Shown: positions 1 through 10,716, counted from the first letter of the stretch. The stretch is DNA of 64,000 nt from Corallochytrium limacisporum (GCA_002811645.1 PDIP01000006.1:62001-126000), one strand, 5' to 3'. Numbers and translations: made by a program. Notes: generated by a model from the sequence alone, not told the origin.

Positions 1-1369
1 CAGGTGAGTCCCATGTGCTCGATCGTTCGCGCCGCAAGTGTCTGTTCCCGTTGTCGCTACAGAGGGGTTCTTTGCAGAGCCGATCCAGCAATTGCTTCTC
101 TACCGTAAGCAATGATGACAACGCCCAGTCCCACAGCTCCGAATCCGCGTCATGGTCTTGCCCACGGCTAACATGGGAGCGAACCACAGAGATAATCTGT
201 TCGTATAGAAACTGCAGTTCCGGTTGGATTCCCGCCATATTCAGTCTTCGATCCCCGTCGATACTACATCTCTGTATCAGTCGAGCCTTGAACTGTGCAA
301 GGATCGCAACCCGATCCAAGTTCTCAGCGATCTTGTCTTGCAGAATTTCTGTCACTTGCGGTAGAGCAAGGTCGTTGATCCATGCTTTCACAATTTGATA
401 AAGGTCACACACTGTTGCCACTGGTATGCGCAAGCCACTTTCACCATCGGACGGAGCACCAAAGATTGCGGTGGGAATAGCCAGGTATGATGGAAAGTCT
501 CCAAGAGACACAGTCGCTGCCAACGGTTTGGTTGACACCGGCCCTCTCAGACATGTCATGTGGCGCATCGTGGCAAAGGTGTCAACCCGGTGTGCATACT
601 CTAGGACGGCTTGAACTAACGGCATCGCAAAATCGTTCATACTTCGATCTCGTAGCTGGGTTTGCCCTTTCGACACAATGTGTGACATACGCAGTTCGAA
701 CCTTTTCATCTGAATCTGCGCCTTGAGGGCTTTAAGTTGTACGAGGTCCTCGTTTTCAAATCCGCGAGTCTCATACAGCACATATAAAAGATCCCGAAGC
801 CTGCGCAAGCTATCAACTTCCTGTTTCTTCGCAGAAGCTGCAGACGCAGCCGCAGCCGCGGCCACAACGCCCATCAGCTTAGGCAGTTTCATGGTTGAGT
901 CGCCTTTGCTATCATCTCTGTCAGTAACAACCTCATTGCTCCTTGTTGGTTTTACAGGAGATGGCGTTCTCCGCATGATGTTCTCTGAATCAGAAGCCAT
1001 CCGCCTGTGCCTTCGGTTTGGACTCTTGTCCAGTCGGGAAATCCGTGGGTGCTGCGCAGATCCACGTTGTCCCATATTTCCGACCCTCATCCAAGACAGC
1101 ATTCCTGAATTTTGCTTTGCTTTCTTGGCTTCATGCAACTCCTCCATGATGTTGAAAGATTTTGCACCCTTAAACGCGCCCTTTCGCAGAACATGCGTCG
1201 AAGATGATACTGGTGTCTCTGCTTCAGGAACGCTACTTGCCGACGAGACTCGAATCTCCATACTTGCAGAACCGTATGGCGAGCCAGGCGAGGCCAGCCC
1301 TCCAAAGCTTCCTGCATTATAGCTCGTGCGGGAGCGCCGATGCGTCACCGGGCTTGACGGCTGTGACAT
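1..1369 (-). CDS. Partial gene of unknown function (runs off left edge)
   Basis: Reading the minus strand from the ATG at 1367-1369 gives one uninterrupted frame of about 456 codons to the window edge, so the 3' end is missing. The first ~160 residues are Ser/Pro/Arg-rich and look disordered, with one more structured patch (KSFNIMEELHEAKKAK). An Ala-rich stretch near residues 165-180 follows (VVAAAAAASAAS). The remainder is predicted mostly helical, with segments such as LRDLLYVLYETRGF, LVQAVLEYAHRVDTF and LLTVEKQLLDRLCKE. I recognise no family. An open frame this long, with a disordered head and a helical body, is unlikely by chance, so the gene is real with good confidence. It starts head-to-head with CTP synthase across about 1.4 kb. 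The plus-strand ORFs in the same place are shadows of this frame. Confidence 0.72.
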   Translation of the reverse strand, partial: MSQPSSPVTHRRSRTSYNAGSFGGLASPGSPYGSASMEIRVSSASSVPEAETPVSSSTHVLRKGAFKGAKSFNIMEELHEAKKAKQNSGMLSWMRVGNMGQRGSAQHPRISRLDKSPNRRHRRMASDSENIMRRTPSPVKPTRSNEVVTDRDDSKGDSTMKLPKLMGVVAAAAAASAASAKKQEVDSLRRLRDLLYVLYETRGFENEDLVQLKALKAQIQMKRFELRMSHIVSKGQTQLRDRSMNDFAMPLVQAVLEYAHRVDTFATMRHMTCLRGPVSTKPLAATVSLGDFPSYLAIPTAIFGAPSDGESGLRIPVATVCDLYQIVKAWINDLALPQVTEILQDKIAENLDRVAILAQFKARLIQRCSIDGDRRLNMAGIQPELQFLYEQIISVVRSHVSRGQDHDADSELWDWALSSLLTVEKQLLDRLCKEPLCSDNGNRHLRRERSSTWDSP

Positions 1370-2796
1370 TTTGAGTCAGTCCTGTAGTGTTCCGTTATCT
1401 ACATGGTTTTGTGTAGGACGCTCAAAAGAATGGATCGCTTGCTTTATTTTCATGGCTGCGTCCGAATCTAGCAGTCCAGCGGTACGAATGTGGAATCGCA
1501 CTATAGTCTGCTCTTCAACTAGCATACCATCCCATGCACACGACCGATCACGAAAGATGCCACCAGCTTCTTCAGACCACCCGGCGTCCGTACGGCAGGA
1601 TCGTATCGTCATTTGTTACCGTCACCCAGTGTTTTTTCTCTGCTTGGTTTGATTGAGACCCTCGTCTTTTTTCCTCCCCCTGGTGCACCTTCTCATGGAC
1701 AAGCCCCAACCCCGCTTTCCCGAAAGACACACCCCCTATGGAATTTGAGTGATATGAATCCAGGAACGGGGTGATTTGGAAATCAATAGGGACCAGATAC
1801 CGGTTCCCGGCCTTACTTTTGTTGTCGAGATTTGTGGTACGCGGCCAAGCCGTTACGGCTAGTTGCAAAAGCCATAGATTGCGAGCGCGCACGCACAGAC
1901 CCTTCTGGTTGCGCCTTTCAAAGGCTCGGGGTTAGGGGTTGATCCGCGCGCTTTGTTGGGGGGGGGGTTCACGGCACGGACACCGGCCCGATACACAATG
2001 TACCACTTGGTAACACTGTTTGGATATCCTGAGTTTTCAAATTTCGAACGATCAATAATCAATAAATGACGAACTGGGACTTTCCCCGAAGCACACCACC
2101 GCACGCCCTCTGTAGAACAAACGGTTCCGCCCGTTATGCGCCAGTTCCACAGTCCTCATATTGACTCTACTTTTCGCGCCCACGGGTATTGCTGTGGGAG
2201 CGTGCAACAACTGTAGGTCATTGAATACTGCAACGGTTTGAGGTGCGCATGTGTGCAGGTGGGGCGGTGCTGCTTGGGAGCCCTGCATGCACTCAGGGAG
2301 CAATGTGGCTGAAGAAAATTGAGTTGAAAATCTTTCGAACCCACTGAGCTAAGCCGGATACATACCGAGTGTCCCTTGAGGAAGAGTTCAAATACGGAAG
2401 AGTGACCACGCGCCTTCTGAGGAAGGCTGCTGGATATACCTACCCCCGACTGCGTTCAGTAGGCAGTTCTTGTAATACGCCAATAGGGGCTTTTATGAAG
2501 TCGAGGCTTGTGCCTTTCCTACAGGTGACCCGCACGTTGGCGGACCCGGAATCGGCAGTGGGCGCGCTGGTCAAGGCTTGCAGACGCACTGAGCGAGACG
2601 CACAGGAGCTACCGGTGTAGCGCGCACTATTGAAGGAACGGAGCCACGCAAGTTTCCAATGTGAGCGCACATGCGCTGTGAGCATCGTTGACTTGAAGGT
2701 ATTCAGAATGTGTTCCGCATGGAACAGGCAACGAATAACCACAAGTCCTACCGCTCAGGCAAATGCCAAAAGTAAATACTGGAAACTTACAAGAGT
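1370..2796. other. Divergent intergenic region, no gene seen
   Basis: This 1.4-kb stretch separates the starts of the left-edge gene (minus) and CTP synthase (plus), so it should hold both promoters. It contains a G10 run at 1958-1967. The small ORFs at 2369-2620 and 2440-2742 overlap on opposite strands and have no recognisable content. I see no TATA box close to either start. Confidence 0.5.
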
Positions 2797-4734
2797 ATGA
2801 GCGCGATGCCCGCAATTGGAGGAACCGTTCCGCTGACCGGGGCCAGTCCGCTTCGGGGACCAGATGCCAACGGTGACATGGAAGTTAGGGGAGACATGGA
2901 ATCCGAAGAGAACAGTGACTATGAGTCCAGTGACTGCCCAAGGCCTCGAAAGAGTTCGGGCAAACCTGTAAAGTACATTCTCGTGTGTGGTGGTGTGATC
3001 AGTGGCATTGGAAAAGGTGTCATTACATCCTCACTGGGCGTAATTCTGAGATCTATGGGGCTGACTGTTACTGCTATTAAGATTGACCCCTACCTGAACA
3101 TTGATGCTGGTACTTTCTCACCTTATGAGCACGGGGAGACATTCGTTCTGGATGACGGCGGTGAGGTGGACCTTGACCTTGGTAACTATGAGCGCTTCCT
3201 CGATGTTACCCTTCATCGTGATAACAACATCACTACAGGAAAGGTGTATCGCAATGTTATTGAACGGGAAAGGAAAGGCGAATATCTAGGGAAGACCGTT
3301 CAGGTTGTGCCACATGTGACAGACGAAATTCAAGACTGGATTGCCAGGGTATCTCGAGTCCCTAGTGATGACTCGGGCAAGGAACCTGATGTGTGTGTCA
3401 TTGAATTGGGAGGCACAATCGGTGATATCGAAAGCGCCCCTTTTATTGAAGCCCTACGTCAATTCCATTTCCGTGTTGGACATGAGAACATGGTCACGGT
3501 CATGGTTTCCCTTATTCCTGTGGTGGGTGCTAATGGTGAGCAAAAGACGAAGCCGACCCAACACTCTGTCCGGGAGCTGCGTGGTCTGGGTTTGATGCCG
3601 GACATTATTGTTTGTCGTTGCACTGAGCGTGTCCACCGGGATGTGAAGCTGAAGGTTGCCAACTTCTGCCACGTGCCTCCGGAGCAAGTGTACACTGTTC
3701 ACGACACAAGCTCCATTTATAGAGTACCGTTGATGTTGAGCTCACAGAACATTATTCCTTTCCTCTGCCGACGACTGGAGTTCGATGTATCGATCGATAT
3801 CGAAAAAGCTATCTCAGGCATTGGCGGGAGCTTTTTGATGTCAAAATGGACTCAGCTGGCCGACCGCTACGAACGCCTCCACGACTATGTCAGCATCTGC
3901 GTTGTCGGGAAGTATACTGGTCTCTCGGATGCTTACACATCAGTCATTAAGTCGTTGCAGCATGCGGCTCTTGCAGCCAACCGCAAGCTAAGATTGGAAT
4001 GGGTGGAGGCTGAGCATTTGGAGTCGCCAATGAGCAGAAATAACCCCGTAAATTTCCACGTAGCGTGGCAGACTTTGTGCAAAGCTTCGGGAATTCTTGT
4101 TCCCGGTGGATTTGGTGAACGTGGTACTGAAGGTAAGATTGCCGCAGCTCATTGGGCCCGAGTCAACAACGTGCCCTTTTTAGGCATTTGTCTCGGGTTC
4201 CAGATCGCAGCGATTGAGTTCGCACGGAATGTTCTGCAGTGGGAAGACGCCAACTCTTCGGAATTTACGGACACCACCACGCACCCTCTGGTGATTTACA
4301 TGCCTGAGATTTCTAAGACACATCTTGGAGGTACAATGCGCCTAGGGGCCCGGCCTACCCACTTTGTCCGCGAGGGATCTCGGATCCAGCAACTCTACGG
4401 TGGTCAGAACCAAGTTATGGAACGCCATCGTCATCGCTACGAGATCAATCCCAAGTACGTGAAATCGATGGAGGATGCGGGGATGATCTTCTACGGTCAG
4501 GATGAGCGCGGTGAGCGCATGGAGATTATGGAGCTGGAAGAGCACCCGTACTTTGTTGGGGTACAATACCATCCTGAGTTCCTTACGCGGCCTTTACGCC
4601 CAAGTCCGCCGTTCCTAGGCCTAATCCTTGCTGCGTGTAACTTGCTCGAGAAGTATCTTGCTCTCCCTCCTGGGGCTTCACGAATGGAACTTCTGCAAGC
4701 CCAAGCCATTACCGATCTCTTTGAAAATGTTTAA
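2797..4734 (+). CDS. CTPS: CTP synthase (glutamine-hydrolysing)
   Basis: CTP synthase makes CTP from UTP, ATP and glutamine, the last step of pyrimidine nucleotide synthesis, in the cytosol. The 645-aa protein has a low-complexity acidic extension of about 57 residues before the amidoligase domain, which opens with [16 protein letters not shown] and contains IKIDPYLN and [10 protein letters not shown]. The class I glutamine amidotransferase domain follows, with VPGGFGERG, the nucleophile Cys465 in FLGICLGFQ, and His592/Glu594 in YHPEF. All catalytic landmarks are present and the frame is intact. The N-terminal extension is longer than I expect in this family. An internal Met further down the extension could be the true start, but the first ATG is kept. 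The stop lies 92 bp from the stop of REXO4 on the other strand. Confidence 0.97.
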   Translation: MSAMPAIGGTVPLTGASPLRGPDANGDMEVRGDMESEENSDYESSDCPRPRKSSGKPVKYILVCGGVISGIGKGVITSSLGVILRSMGLTVTAIKIDPYLNIDAGTFSPYEHGETFVLDDGGEVDLDLGNYERFLDVTLHRDNNITTGKVYRNVIERERKGEYLGKTVQVVPHVTDEIQDWIARVSRVPSDDSGKEPDVCVIELGGTIGDIESAPFIEALRQFHFRVGHENMVTVMVSLIPVVGANGEQKTKPTQHSVRELRGLGLMPDIIVCRCTERVHRDVKLKVANFCHVPPEQVYTVHDTSSIYRVPLMLSSQNIIPFLCRRLEFDVSIDIEKAISGIGGSFLMSKWTQLADRYERLHDYVSICVVGKYTGLSDAYTSVIKSLQHAALAANRKLRLEWVEAEHLESPMSRNNPVNFHVAWQTLCKASGILVPGGFGERGTEGKIAAAHWARVNNVPFLGICLGFQIAAIEFARNVLQWEDANSSEFTDTTTHPLVIYMPEISKTHLGGTMRLGARPTHFVREGSRIQQLYGGQNQVMERHRHRYEINPKYVKSMEDAGMIFYGQDERGERMEIMELEEHPYFVGVQYHPEFLTRPLRPSPPFLGLILAACNLLEKYLALPPGASRMELLQAQAITDLFENV

Positions 4735-4826
4735 GTTCAGCATGGAATAGCATCCGTATATCATTTATACCCATTCAGTCATCAAACAAAGCTCATTACA
4801 TCATGATATAGACAATACTATGAACG

Positions 4827-5702
4827 CTACTTCTTTATCAATACTTGGCGATCTTTCTTCACATGTTTCGGCCTGACACCTTGCCCACCTTTTGACCTCA
4901 GAGACTTCTCCCAGGCCCGCTTGTGCTTCTGATAAAGGGCCATGGTGGCACGGGCATCCTCAACGGAACTATGAGATCCCTCTTGAATGGCCATACCAAG
5001 CTCTTCTTTTACCAGCATACTCAGCTTTGGCTTCCGTCCCTTTGCGAGTGATCTGAATGGCCTGAAAGTTTGTGTATCGCGCACAAATTTGCGAGGGTGG
5101 GACAACAGCAGAATCTTGAGATCGTTCTCAAGTGCGTGCCCAATCAGAAGTTTTCCATCAATAAGCTGTGAAACTTTTTTCTGTACGTCCCGAAATGAAA
5201 TTGCTGCAGATGAATTAAGATGCTTAGGCTCAATGCCAGACACCGCCGTACGATAATCCGTGACAGCCTCACTGGGGGCGACATATGTGTCGAAGAGTAA
5301 ATCACCATAGGCATTTACGACAGAGCATCTGGCCAGCATAGACTCTGTTCCGTCCGCCCCGACGCCGACCATTTCACAATCGATTGCTACTTCTTTCGTG
5401 CTCCTTAATGTTTTTGTGCCCTGTGTATTGCCATTGCTCGCTGGAGGACCTTGACTAGCAACTCCTGCTACAATTTCCTTTGCGTTCTCAACTCGCTGGG
5501 TTGATTTTGCGCTGCCCTCAAAAGCTTCTTCGATCTCCTCCTTTGCTACATTCGCGGCATTCTTAACTGCTGCTGCAATGATAGTATCAAGCGCCAGATT
5601 GGCGTCCTTCTGCGACCTTGACTTTTGGTTTTGGACAGGTTTGTGCCTGCGCTTGTGAACAATATTGCGTTCTTTCTTCAACTTCTCCCAATTGGACACC
5701 AT
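4827..5702 (-). CDS. REXO4: REXO4-like RNA exonuclease (DEDDh)
   Basis: This is a 3'-5' exonuclease of the REX4/REXO4 group, nucleolar proteins involved in rRNA processing. The 291-aa protein has a basic N-terminal tail of about 100 residues (KKERNIVHKRRHK), fitting nucleolar targeting. The DEDDh exonuclease domain follows: Asp108/Glu110 in AIDCEMVGVG, the second acidic site in IGHALENDLK, and the closing His and Asp in HSSVEDARA. All four acidic residues and the His are present. The C-terminus is again basic. It is convergent with CTPS (92 bp between stops) and lies downstream of, and on the same strand as, CSE1L. A related ISG20-type nuclease is the main alternative, but the length and the N-terminal tail favour REXO4. 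Confidence 0.92.
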   Translation of the reverse strand: MVSNWEKLKKERNIVHKRRHKPVQNQKSRSQKDANLALDTIIAAAVKNAANVAKEEIEEAFEGSAKSTQRVENAKEIVAGVASQGPPASNGNTQGTKTLRSTKEVAIDCEMVGVGADGTESMLARCSVVNAYGDLLFDTYVAPSEAVTDYRTAVSGIEPKHLNSSAAISFRDVQKKVSQLIDGKLLIGHALENDLKILLLSHPRKFVRDTQTFRPFRSLAKGRKPKLSMLVKEELGMAIQEGSHSSVEDARATMALYQKHKRAWEKSLRSKGGQGVRPKHVKKDRQVLIKK

Positions 5703-6034
5703 CGTGTCTCTTGTACTATATCGTTCAAAGGGTCACATCTGATTTGTTTCATAATGCAGATAGTCTCAGTAGGATATGTACAATTTCAATGCGCTTGATG
5801 CCAAAGCAGGATCCTCAAATAACAGGAGAAGGTTGCTGGAGTAAAACCCGCACCTGCGTGGTACTCTCTCGTGGGGAGGGAGAGAGAACGCTCTACCGTA
5901 GGGCCCTCACGATGCACTAGGGGAAGATCAATATTTTCGTGCTGAAGCTAGGTCAGGAGGGTCAGTAGCGCCTGGGCAATGTATCCTACGATAAATTACA
6001 ATATGCTGCTTCTATTGCACAAAACTTTGACTCC

Positions 6035-8932
6035 TTATGTCGCAATCTGAAGTTTAGCAGCCAATTCTTGACATTCAGGACCCGGTAGACCAGCACCAAG
6101 CAGCTGATTTAACGTGGCTGCATCGATTGTTTTGATGGAAGTGACCAGGTGTTGCTGCACGTTGGTAATGTTGGGAAAAGGATCCCATTTCTGTGCGCCG
6201 GTAGCGGACAACTTGGAATACTCAGTCTGGATGAGCTGATCTTCATCTTCATCATCGATAATCCGCTGCGATTTCTCGGCTTCAAAATTAATATCTGAAA
6301 TGCTCTCGGCGACAGCAACAACAGACTTCAACAACGGTCCCCATTTGCTGGCATACTGGGAAACCATGGCCTTGCTCTTTAAAATTTCAACAGATCCCAC
6401 CACACACGTCTTCCGAAAATGGAAGCCACTGACGGAGTTCATTTCCGCACACAATAGCTTCTCCAGACACATACCAAAGAGGTTGGCCTGGATGCCATCA
6501 ATAATGGAGATCAGGTGATCCCCGCCAAATTTTCCAGCAACCAGGCATTGCAGAACTATGAAGTTAGACGTGTGCTTGGGGGTACGAGACTTCCCAGACA
6601 ATCTCCGGAAACCAAGGGAGAAGATTTCTGGGAGATACTTGTTTAGTCGCTCAACAGGCACATGTTCAATCAAGCTGAAAATGACCTTAAACCCTTCATG
6701 ATCCAAAGCCTTTGATGCATGCAGTCTTTGGAAGATACCCAGCACAGCGGTGAGTTTACTCTCGTCTGCAAGCAGTTGAGGATTATTCTTTTCCAAGAAG
6801 CGAGTCAACAGGTCAACCAGCGCAGGGACATTTCCACTGCGTTCCCAGAACTGAGGTGACAGAATGTGGCCGAAGAGCCCCATGAATGCGTCCGGGATCC
6901 CGTCAGCACCTGCAAGGAGCACTGCAAGAATTTGGAATGCGTACGGAGTGAATTCTGTGATATCCTGAGCGATGATGAATTCGAATGAAGGGAAGAGTGC
7001 GGACTGGATCTGGGGCAAGAGATTTGGAAAGTTTCCACGCACAGTCTGTGTGATGACAGTCAGCGTTTCGAAGAGGTAGTGGTTGAAGCGAGGTTTTGCA
7101 GGGTTCTTGCAGACCTTTTCTAGTTCAGCCATAAGGGCACCCATTGTCTTTTCAATAAGCGGAAGCGAGTCCTCGGGCTTTGCCCTCGACAAGAGGCGCA
7201 TGATGCACTTCATTACAAACTCGTTTTCCTTGCTCTTAGGCAAAACAGTAAGCAGCTCTTCCAAAATCGGTCCAATGGCTGCTGTCAGAGCATCCTGGGT
7301 GATCTTAAATTCGCCGGTTTGCGCATCACGCACAGTGCACAATCGTTCAACAGCATATGCAGCATAGCTTGCAACAACAGCGTGAGGAGAACGAAGAAAT
7401 TTGCTGATCATAGGCAAAACGGATATGATACTGTTGCTGTCGAGTTGGTTTCGGAATGTTGTGAGGAACTTAAGGGCATCCGCGTGCAGCACCGGCAGTC
7501 TGTTCAAATCGGTCGCCTGCAAATCTTCGAGGATGTTCTGCTGCATGAATTGCCCAATGTTTACTGAAGGATCAATTTCCTGCGCACCACGAGCTGCCGT
7601 GATCTTGGACTTCACTGCCACTGCAGTGAACAAGAAGAGGGCGGTATTCTTGGACGGCCAATTGTTTGCTATGTCTGTCTTTGCCTGAGCCAGAAGGGCG
7701 TCAACAGATGCGAGGAACACCTTTGTAGCGGTATCTCCAAAGGCAGAACAAAGACTCCTGGCAAGATCATGCGCTGCCCTTCGCCGAGTCTCAGCATCAG
7801 ATCCTTCGATGTCTCTGCGGATATACTCGTCCGGGTTGTCCTCGAAAAGCTCCATGTCAGCGTCTCTGAACATCATATTTGGCCCAACCACCTGTTCACA
7901 GATCAGCTTCAGAGATTCCTCTCCTTCGAAGAGGTTGCGGTAATTCGGTCTTTCCACGACCGACCGCAGGACCTGAATTGCCTTTGATACCAATATGTCA
8001 TACTTCATTTGCTGCCCGACGGTCGTGAGCAGCGTCCAAATGTCTTGAACGAACTTTGGCAAGTACGGTGAGAAGTCGTCATCATATTTCAAAGCCAGCA
8101 TCGAAATAATGTCACAAATCACACTACGCTCAATTTCAATCAGTCCCGCTTCTTCGTCACTATCACTATTCAGAGCTGGATTGACAAAGCTGAGAAGATC
8201 GTGGAAGATTGTCAGCCATTGCTCCAATGTGTCTGCAAACTGATCTGGAAGTTCTTGCCAAGTCAAGTCTAAAATCAGCTTCGTGACGATAGTTATCGCT
8301 TGATACTGCACTACCAGTGTCTGTGCATCCTGATTGGTCTTAAGCGCCTCCCAGAGTGACTTCAAAAGCTCCAGTAATGGCTGAGCGAATTTGTCGAGAA
8401 CTAATTTGATCTCGGACCACAAATGATCCGATCTTTGAGCACCCCTGTACCGTTTGAAAATACTATGTGCTGTTTCCAGAATACCAACAATGACAGCATA
8501 GTTCTTTTGCTGATGACCCTGACCGATATACTCCAGAAATGTGTCTAGAAGAGTTGGCCAGCGATCGGGGAAATCAATCGCAGCGATGAAGCCAATCGCT
8601 GAACTGAGTTGCTTGCGGCAATTATCCGGAACACTGAGCATTAGTTTCACGAGATTACTCCTAACAAGTTCGCGTCTGTCATCAGGCAGAATGTCTTCAT
8701 CCCAGTATTTCTTTGAATAATTCTTGAATTGAACCGCCGCGGCAAGCCTGCTAGGTGCTTGGGCAGTCTCGTCTCCTACAATCTGCAGGAGCGCAATGGG
8801 ATACCCGATGCTGGTCCGCTCCTGGTTAAGTAAGAAATCCTCCGCCTGCTTTCGTTGTGCTCGGTCTGGACTAAAAGTCGCTTCGAGCGACTGCGAGAGC
8901 ATCTTGAGCTCATCAGTTGTAGCAACGACCAT
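6035..8932 (-). CDS. CSE1L: Exportin-2 / CSE1 (importin-alpha re-export receptor)
   Basis: CSE1/CAS is the RanGTP-dependent karyopherin that returns importin-alpha to the cytoplasm after cargo release. The 965-aa protein has the usual length for the family (about 960-970). The importin-beta N-terminal domain is at residues ~20-95, with QAEDFLLNQERTSIGYP, AAVQFKNYSKKYW and NLVKLMLSVP. HEAT repeats fill the rest. Typical CSE1 landmarks include an acidic stretch near residue 254 (NSDSDEEAG), the segment FEDNPDEYIRRDIEGSD and the C-terminal CSE1 domain with GKSRTPKHTSNFIVLQ. One intact frame runs throughout 2.9 kb, a useful control for base quality. The start fits the family. It is transcribed away from NDUFV3-like, across a 1.0-kb divergent region. 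Confidence 0.96.
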   Translation of the reverse strand: MVVATTDELKMLSQSLEATFSPDRAQRKQAEDFLLNQERTSIGYPIALLQIVGDETAQAPSRLAAAVQFKNYSKKYWDEDILPDDRRELVRSNLVKLMLSVPDNCRKQLSSAIGFIAAIDFPDRWPTLLDTFLEYIGQGHQQKNYAVIVGILETAHSIFKRYRGAQRSDHLWSEIKLVLDKFAQPLLELLKSLWEALKTNQDAQTLVVQYQAITIVTKLILDLTWQELPDQFADTLEQWLTIFHDLLSFVNPALNSDSDEEAGLIEIERSVICDIISMLALKYDDDFSPYLPKFVQDIWTLLTTVGQQMKYDILVSKAIQVLRSVVERPNYRNLFEGEESLKLICEQVVGPNMMFRDADMELFEDNPDEYIRRDIEGSDAETRRRAAHDLARSLCSAFGDTATKVFLASVDALLAQAKTDIANNWPSKNTALFLFTAVAVKSKITAARGAQEIDPSVNIGQFMQQNILEDLQATDLNRLPVLHADALKFLTTFRNQLDSNSIISVLPMISKFLRSPHAVVASYAAYAVERLCTVRDAQTGEFKITQDALTAAIGPILEELLTVLPKSKENEFVMKCIMRLLSRAKPEDSLPLIEKTMGALMAELEKVCKNPAKPRFNHYLFETLTVITQTVRGNFPNLLPQIQSALFPSFEFIIAQDITEFTPYAFQILAVLLAGADGIPDAFMGLFGHILSPQFWERSGNVPALVDLLTRFLEKNNPQLLADESKLTAVLGIFQRLHASKALDHEGFKVIFSLIEHVPVERLNKYLPEIFSLGFRRLSGKSRTPKHTSNFIVLQCLVAGKFGGDHLISIIDGIQANLFGMCLEKLLCAEMNSVSGFHFRKTCVVGSVEILKSKAMVSQYASKWGPLLKSVVAVAESISDINFEAEKSQRIIDDEDEDQLIQTEYSKLSATGAQKWDPFPNITNVQQHLVTSIKTIDAATLNQLLGAGLPGPECQELAAKLQIAT

Positions 8933-9953
8933 TGTGCTAGATGTTCAGTTGATCCAGCGAGCAATACTTTGCATGCTTTTGGGAAGACGATCTAGAACCC
9001 AGTGAGTTGGAAAGCGTTTCTTTTTCCTTCCCAGTAAAGATTTAAAGTACGTGTTCATCACCATGATAGACCTTATACCCTATAACTTGCCCACAGTGTG
9101 TCTCCTGGGGGACAAAGGTTCTCCATTCATTGCACATAGACCCTGTCTGGGAGTGGCTTTTTCTCCATTCATTGCACATAGACCCTGCCTGAGAGTGGCT
9201 TCTTCTCCCTGGTCGGGCCTCGCTTTCTTGAGTCCTTCCTCGCTTCCCGGATTTCATCCGTTCAAAGTCAATACTGGGGGCTCCCGCCATTTCTACAATT
9301 TGCGCACGCGACCTAACAGCCACAGAAGAAGGCCTCTGCGGCAGGCCTGCCTGCATGTCTTCTTCTGATTCACCCGCTGGCCGTAGTGTTGATCAATAAT
9401 TTGAGCCTTCCAAACGGAAACTTGGAAAATTTGGAAACTGCGCCTGGCATTGTCCTCCTTGCCCAGCCAAAACGGTGGAAGTGCCACTAGTTTGCGTTTG
9501 GAATGGGATTAGTTCAGAGGCACGATCCGAAAGACTTACGAAGGCAGGGAAAAAGCCACACGAAGCGGGGTCAGGAAGTACCCTCCGTGTACAAACACAA
9601 CCACGGGCGAACGTACGGACGGCGAGCCGAAGAGCGACAGTGACAGGAAGCGCACCTGCGGGGAGGGGGAGGAGGGTTCAGGGACCGGGCTAGTCCGAAA
9701 CACACGGGGAAGGAGGGCAAAGGGTCGCCGGTAAGGAGGAAAATGAAAGTGGCGACATCCAGTGAACTGGAAACACATCTGCAAAACAAATGGTTGTCCA
9801 ATTTCTTTCGCGATTCGAAACATGCACCAGAGCAAAGCAGGTATGTTGAGAATTGGAAACCGGATCAAATTTATTGAACCTAGTACTCTTCTATTAGGCT
9901 TCCGAACGTGTAAACAAACTATTCTAGGGGTGCTCGAAGGGACTGACTACGTT
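8933..9953. other. Divergent intergenic region with a 42-bp tandem repeat
   Basis: This region lies between the starts of CSE1L (minus) and NDUFV3-like (plus). Apart from the 42-bp duplication at 9121-9204 I see no gene. The ORFs at 9042-9368 run on both strands through the repeat and look spurious. Confidence 0.5.
9121..9204. repeat. Two tandem copies of a 42-bp unit
   Basis: Copy 1 starts at 9121 and copy 2 at 9163, both opening with CTCCATTCATTGCACATAGA. The copies differ at only a few positions. The unit is divisible by three, so ORFs pass through on both strands, but no conserved protein is evident. Confidence 0.9.
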
Positions 9954-10673
9954 ATGCTGAGACTTCTCGCACAGGCAAGGCTGGCACGGCCGTCACAGGG
10001 TATCATCACGCAGAGAAGTATCCAGACTTGCGCTGCCTTGAGAGCGGAAGAGTCCAAGTCTACAACCAGACGACGCCGCAAAGCAGCAGGGGAGAGCACC
10101 ACTGAGATTGGTGAGTCTAAGTCAACGGTCCGTCGCCGTCGTGCAAAGAAGGCCGACGCTGAAGCCGCAGCAAAGAAGGCCGACGCTGAAGCCGCAGCAA
10201 AGAAGGCCGACGCTGAAGCCGCAGCAAAGAAGGCCGACGCTGAAGCCGCNNNNNNNNNNNNNNNNNNNNNNNNNNNNNNNNNNNNNNNNNNNNNNNNNNN
10301 NNNNNNNNNNNNNNNNNNNNNNNNNNNNNNNNNNNNNNNNNNNNNNNNNNNNNNNNNNNNNNNNNNNNNNNNNNNNNNNNNNNNNNNNNNNNNNNNNNNN
10401 NNNGAAGCCGCAGCAAAGAAGGCCGACGCTGAAGCCGCAGCAAAGAAGGCCGACGCTGAAGCCGCAGCAAAGAAGGCCGACGAAGCTGCAGCAAAACAGG
10501 CAGCAAACGTTCCTTCTGATCCTGTGCTAAGCTACAAGGTGCCAGAAGGTGAATACAAGCAGATGCAGTACCATGAGTTCAACAAGGACTCACATGCCGA
10601 CTTTGAAGTAGCAATGCGAAAGTACCGTTTGCCCCAACCTGAGCCACCGACACAGAAGCGTTTCGTGATTTAA
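9954..10673 (+). CDS. NDUFV3: NDUFV3-like mitochondrial complex I subunit with 9-aa repeats
   Basis: The predicted protein (239 aa including the gap) starts with a mitochondrial-type presequence, MLRLLAQARLARPSQG, rich in Arg and lacking acidic residues. A basic stretch (TTRRRRK, TVRRRRAKK) follows, then tandem KKADAEAAA repeats interrupted by an assembly gap. The C-terminal ~45 residues resemble the conserved end of NDUFV3, the small flavoprotein-arm subunit of respiratory complex I: YKQMQYHEF followed by RKYRLPQPEPP, matching the family pattern of Tyr-Lys, a paired aromatic/His block and a final Arg-Met/Leu-Pro-Gln-Pro. The ATG at 9954 is chosen because it begins the presequence; an in-frame ATG at 9762 adds unrelated residues. 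The match rests on a short domain. The stop lies 43 bp from the end of the UBXN11-like gene. Confidence 0.72.
   Translation: MLRLLAQARLARPSQGIITQRSIQTCAALRAEESKSTTRRRRKAAGESTTEIGESKSTVRRRRAKKADAEAAAKKADAEAAAKKADAEAAAKKADAEAXXXXXXXXXXXXXXXXXXXXXXXXXXXXXXXXXXXXXXXXXXXXXXXXXXXXEAAAKKADAEAAAKKADAEAAAKKADEAAAKQAANVPSDPVLSYKVPEGEYKQMQYHEFNKDSHADFEVAMRKYRLPQPEPPTQKRFVI
10146..10490 (+). repeat. 27-bp coding minisatellite (KKADAEAAA)
   Basis: Near-identical 27-bp units encoding Lys-Lys-Ala-Asp-Ala-Glu-Ala-Ala-Ala begin at 10146, 10173, 10200 and 10227. They resume after the N run, with the last unit slightly changed near 10480. Because the unit is a multiple of three, copy number can change without breaking the gene. 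Confidence 0.95.
10250..10403. other. Assembly gap (154 N) inside the minisatellite
   Basis: Unknown bases replace part of the 27-bp repeat array. The true repeat number, and hence the NDUFV3-like protein length, cannot be read here. 154 is not a multiple of 3, yet the frame is kept across the gap because the flanking repeat phase happens to agree. Confidence 0.98.
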
Positions 10674-10716
10674 AAAGAACACAGGGGAATATGCTCGAAA
10701 TGACTGGCGTGAACAA

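Noticed and set aside
723-1322. 199-codon plus-strand ORF at the left end
   Set aside because: It is the antisense of the left-edge minus-strand gene, whose frame is much longer and more protein-like.
10117-10506. Leu/Arg-rich repeat ORF on the minus strand through the minisatellite
   Set aside because: It is the reverse reading of the KKADAEAAA array and depends on the gap.
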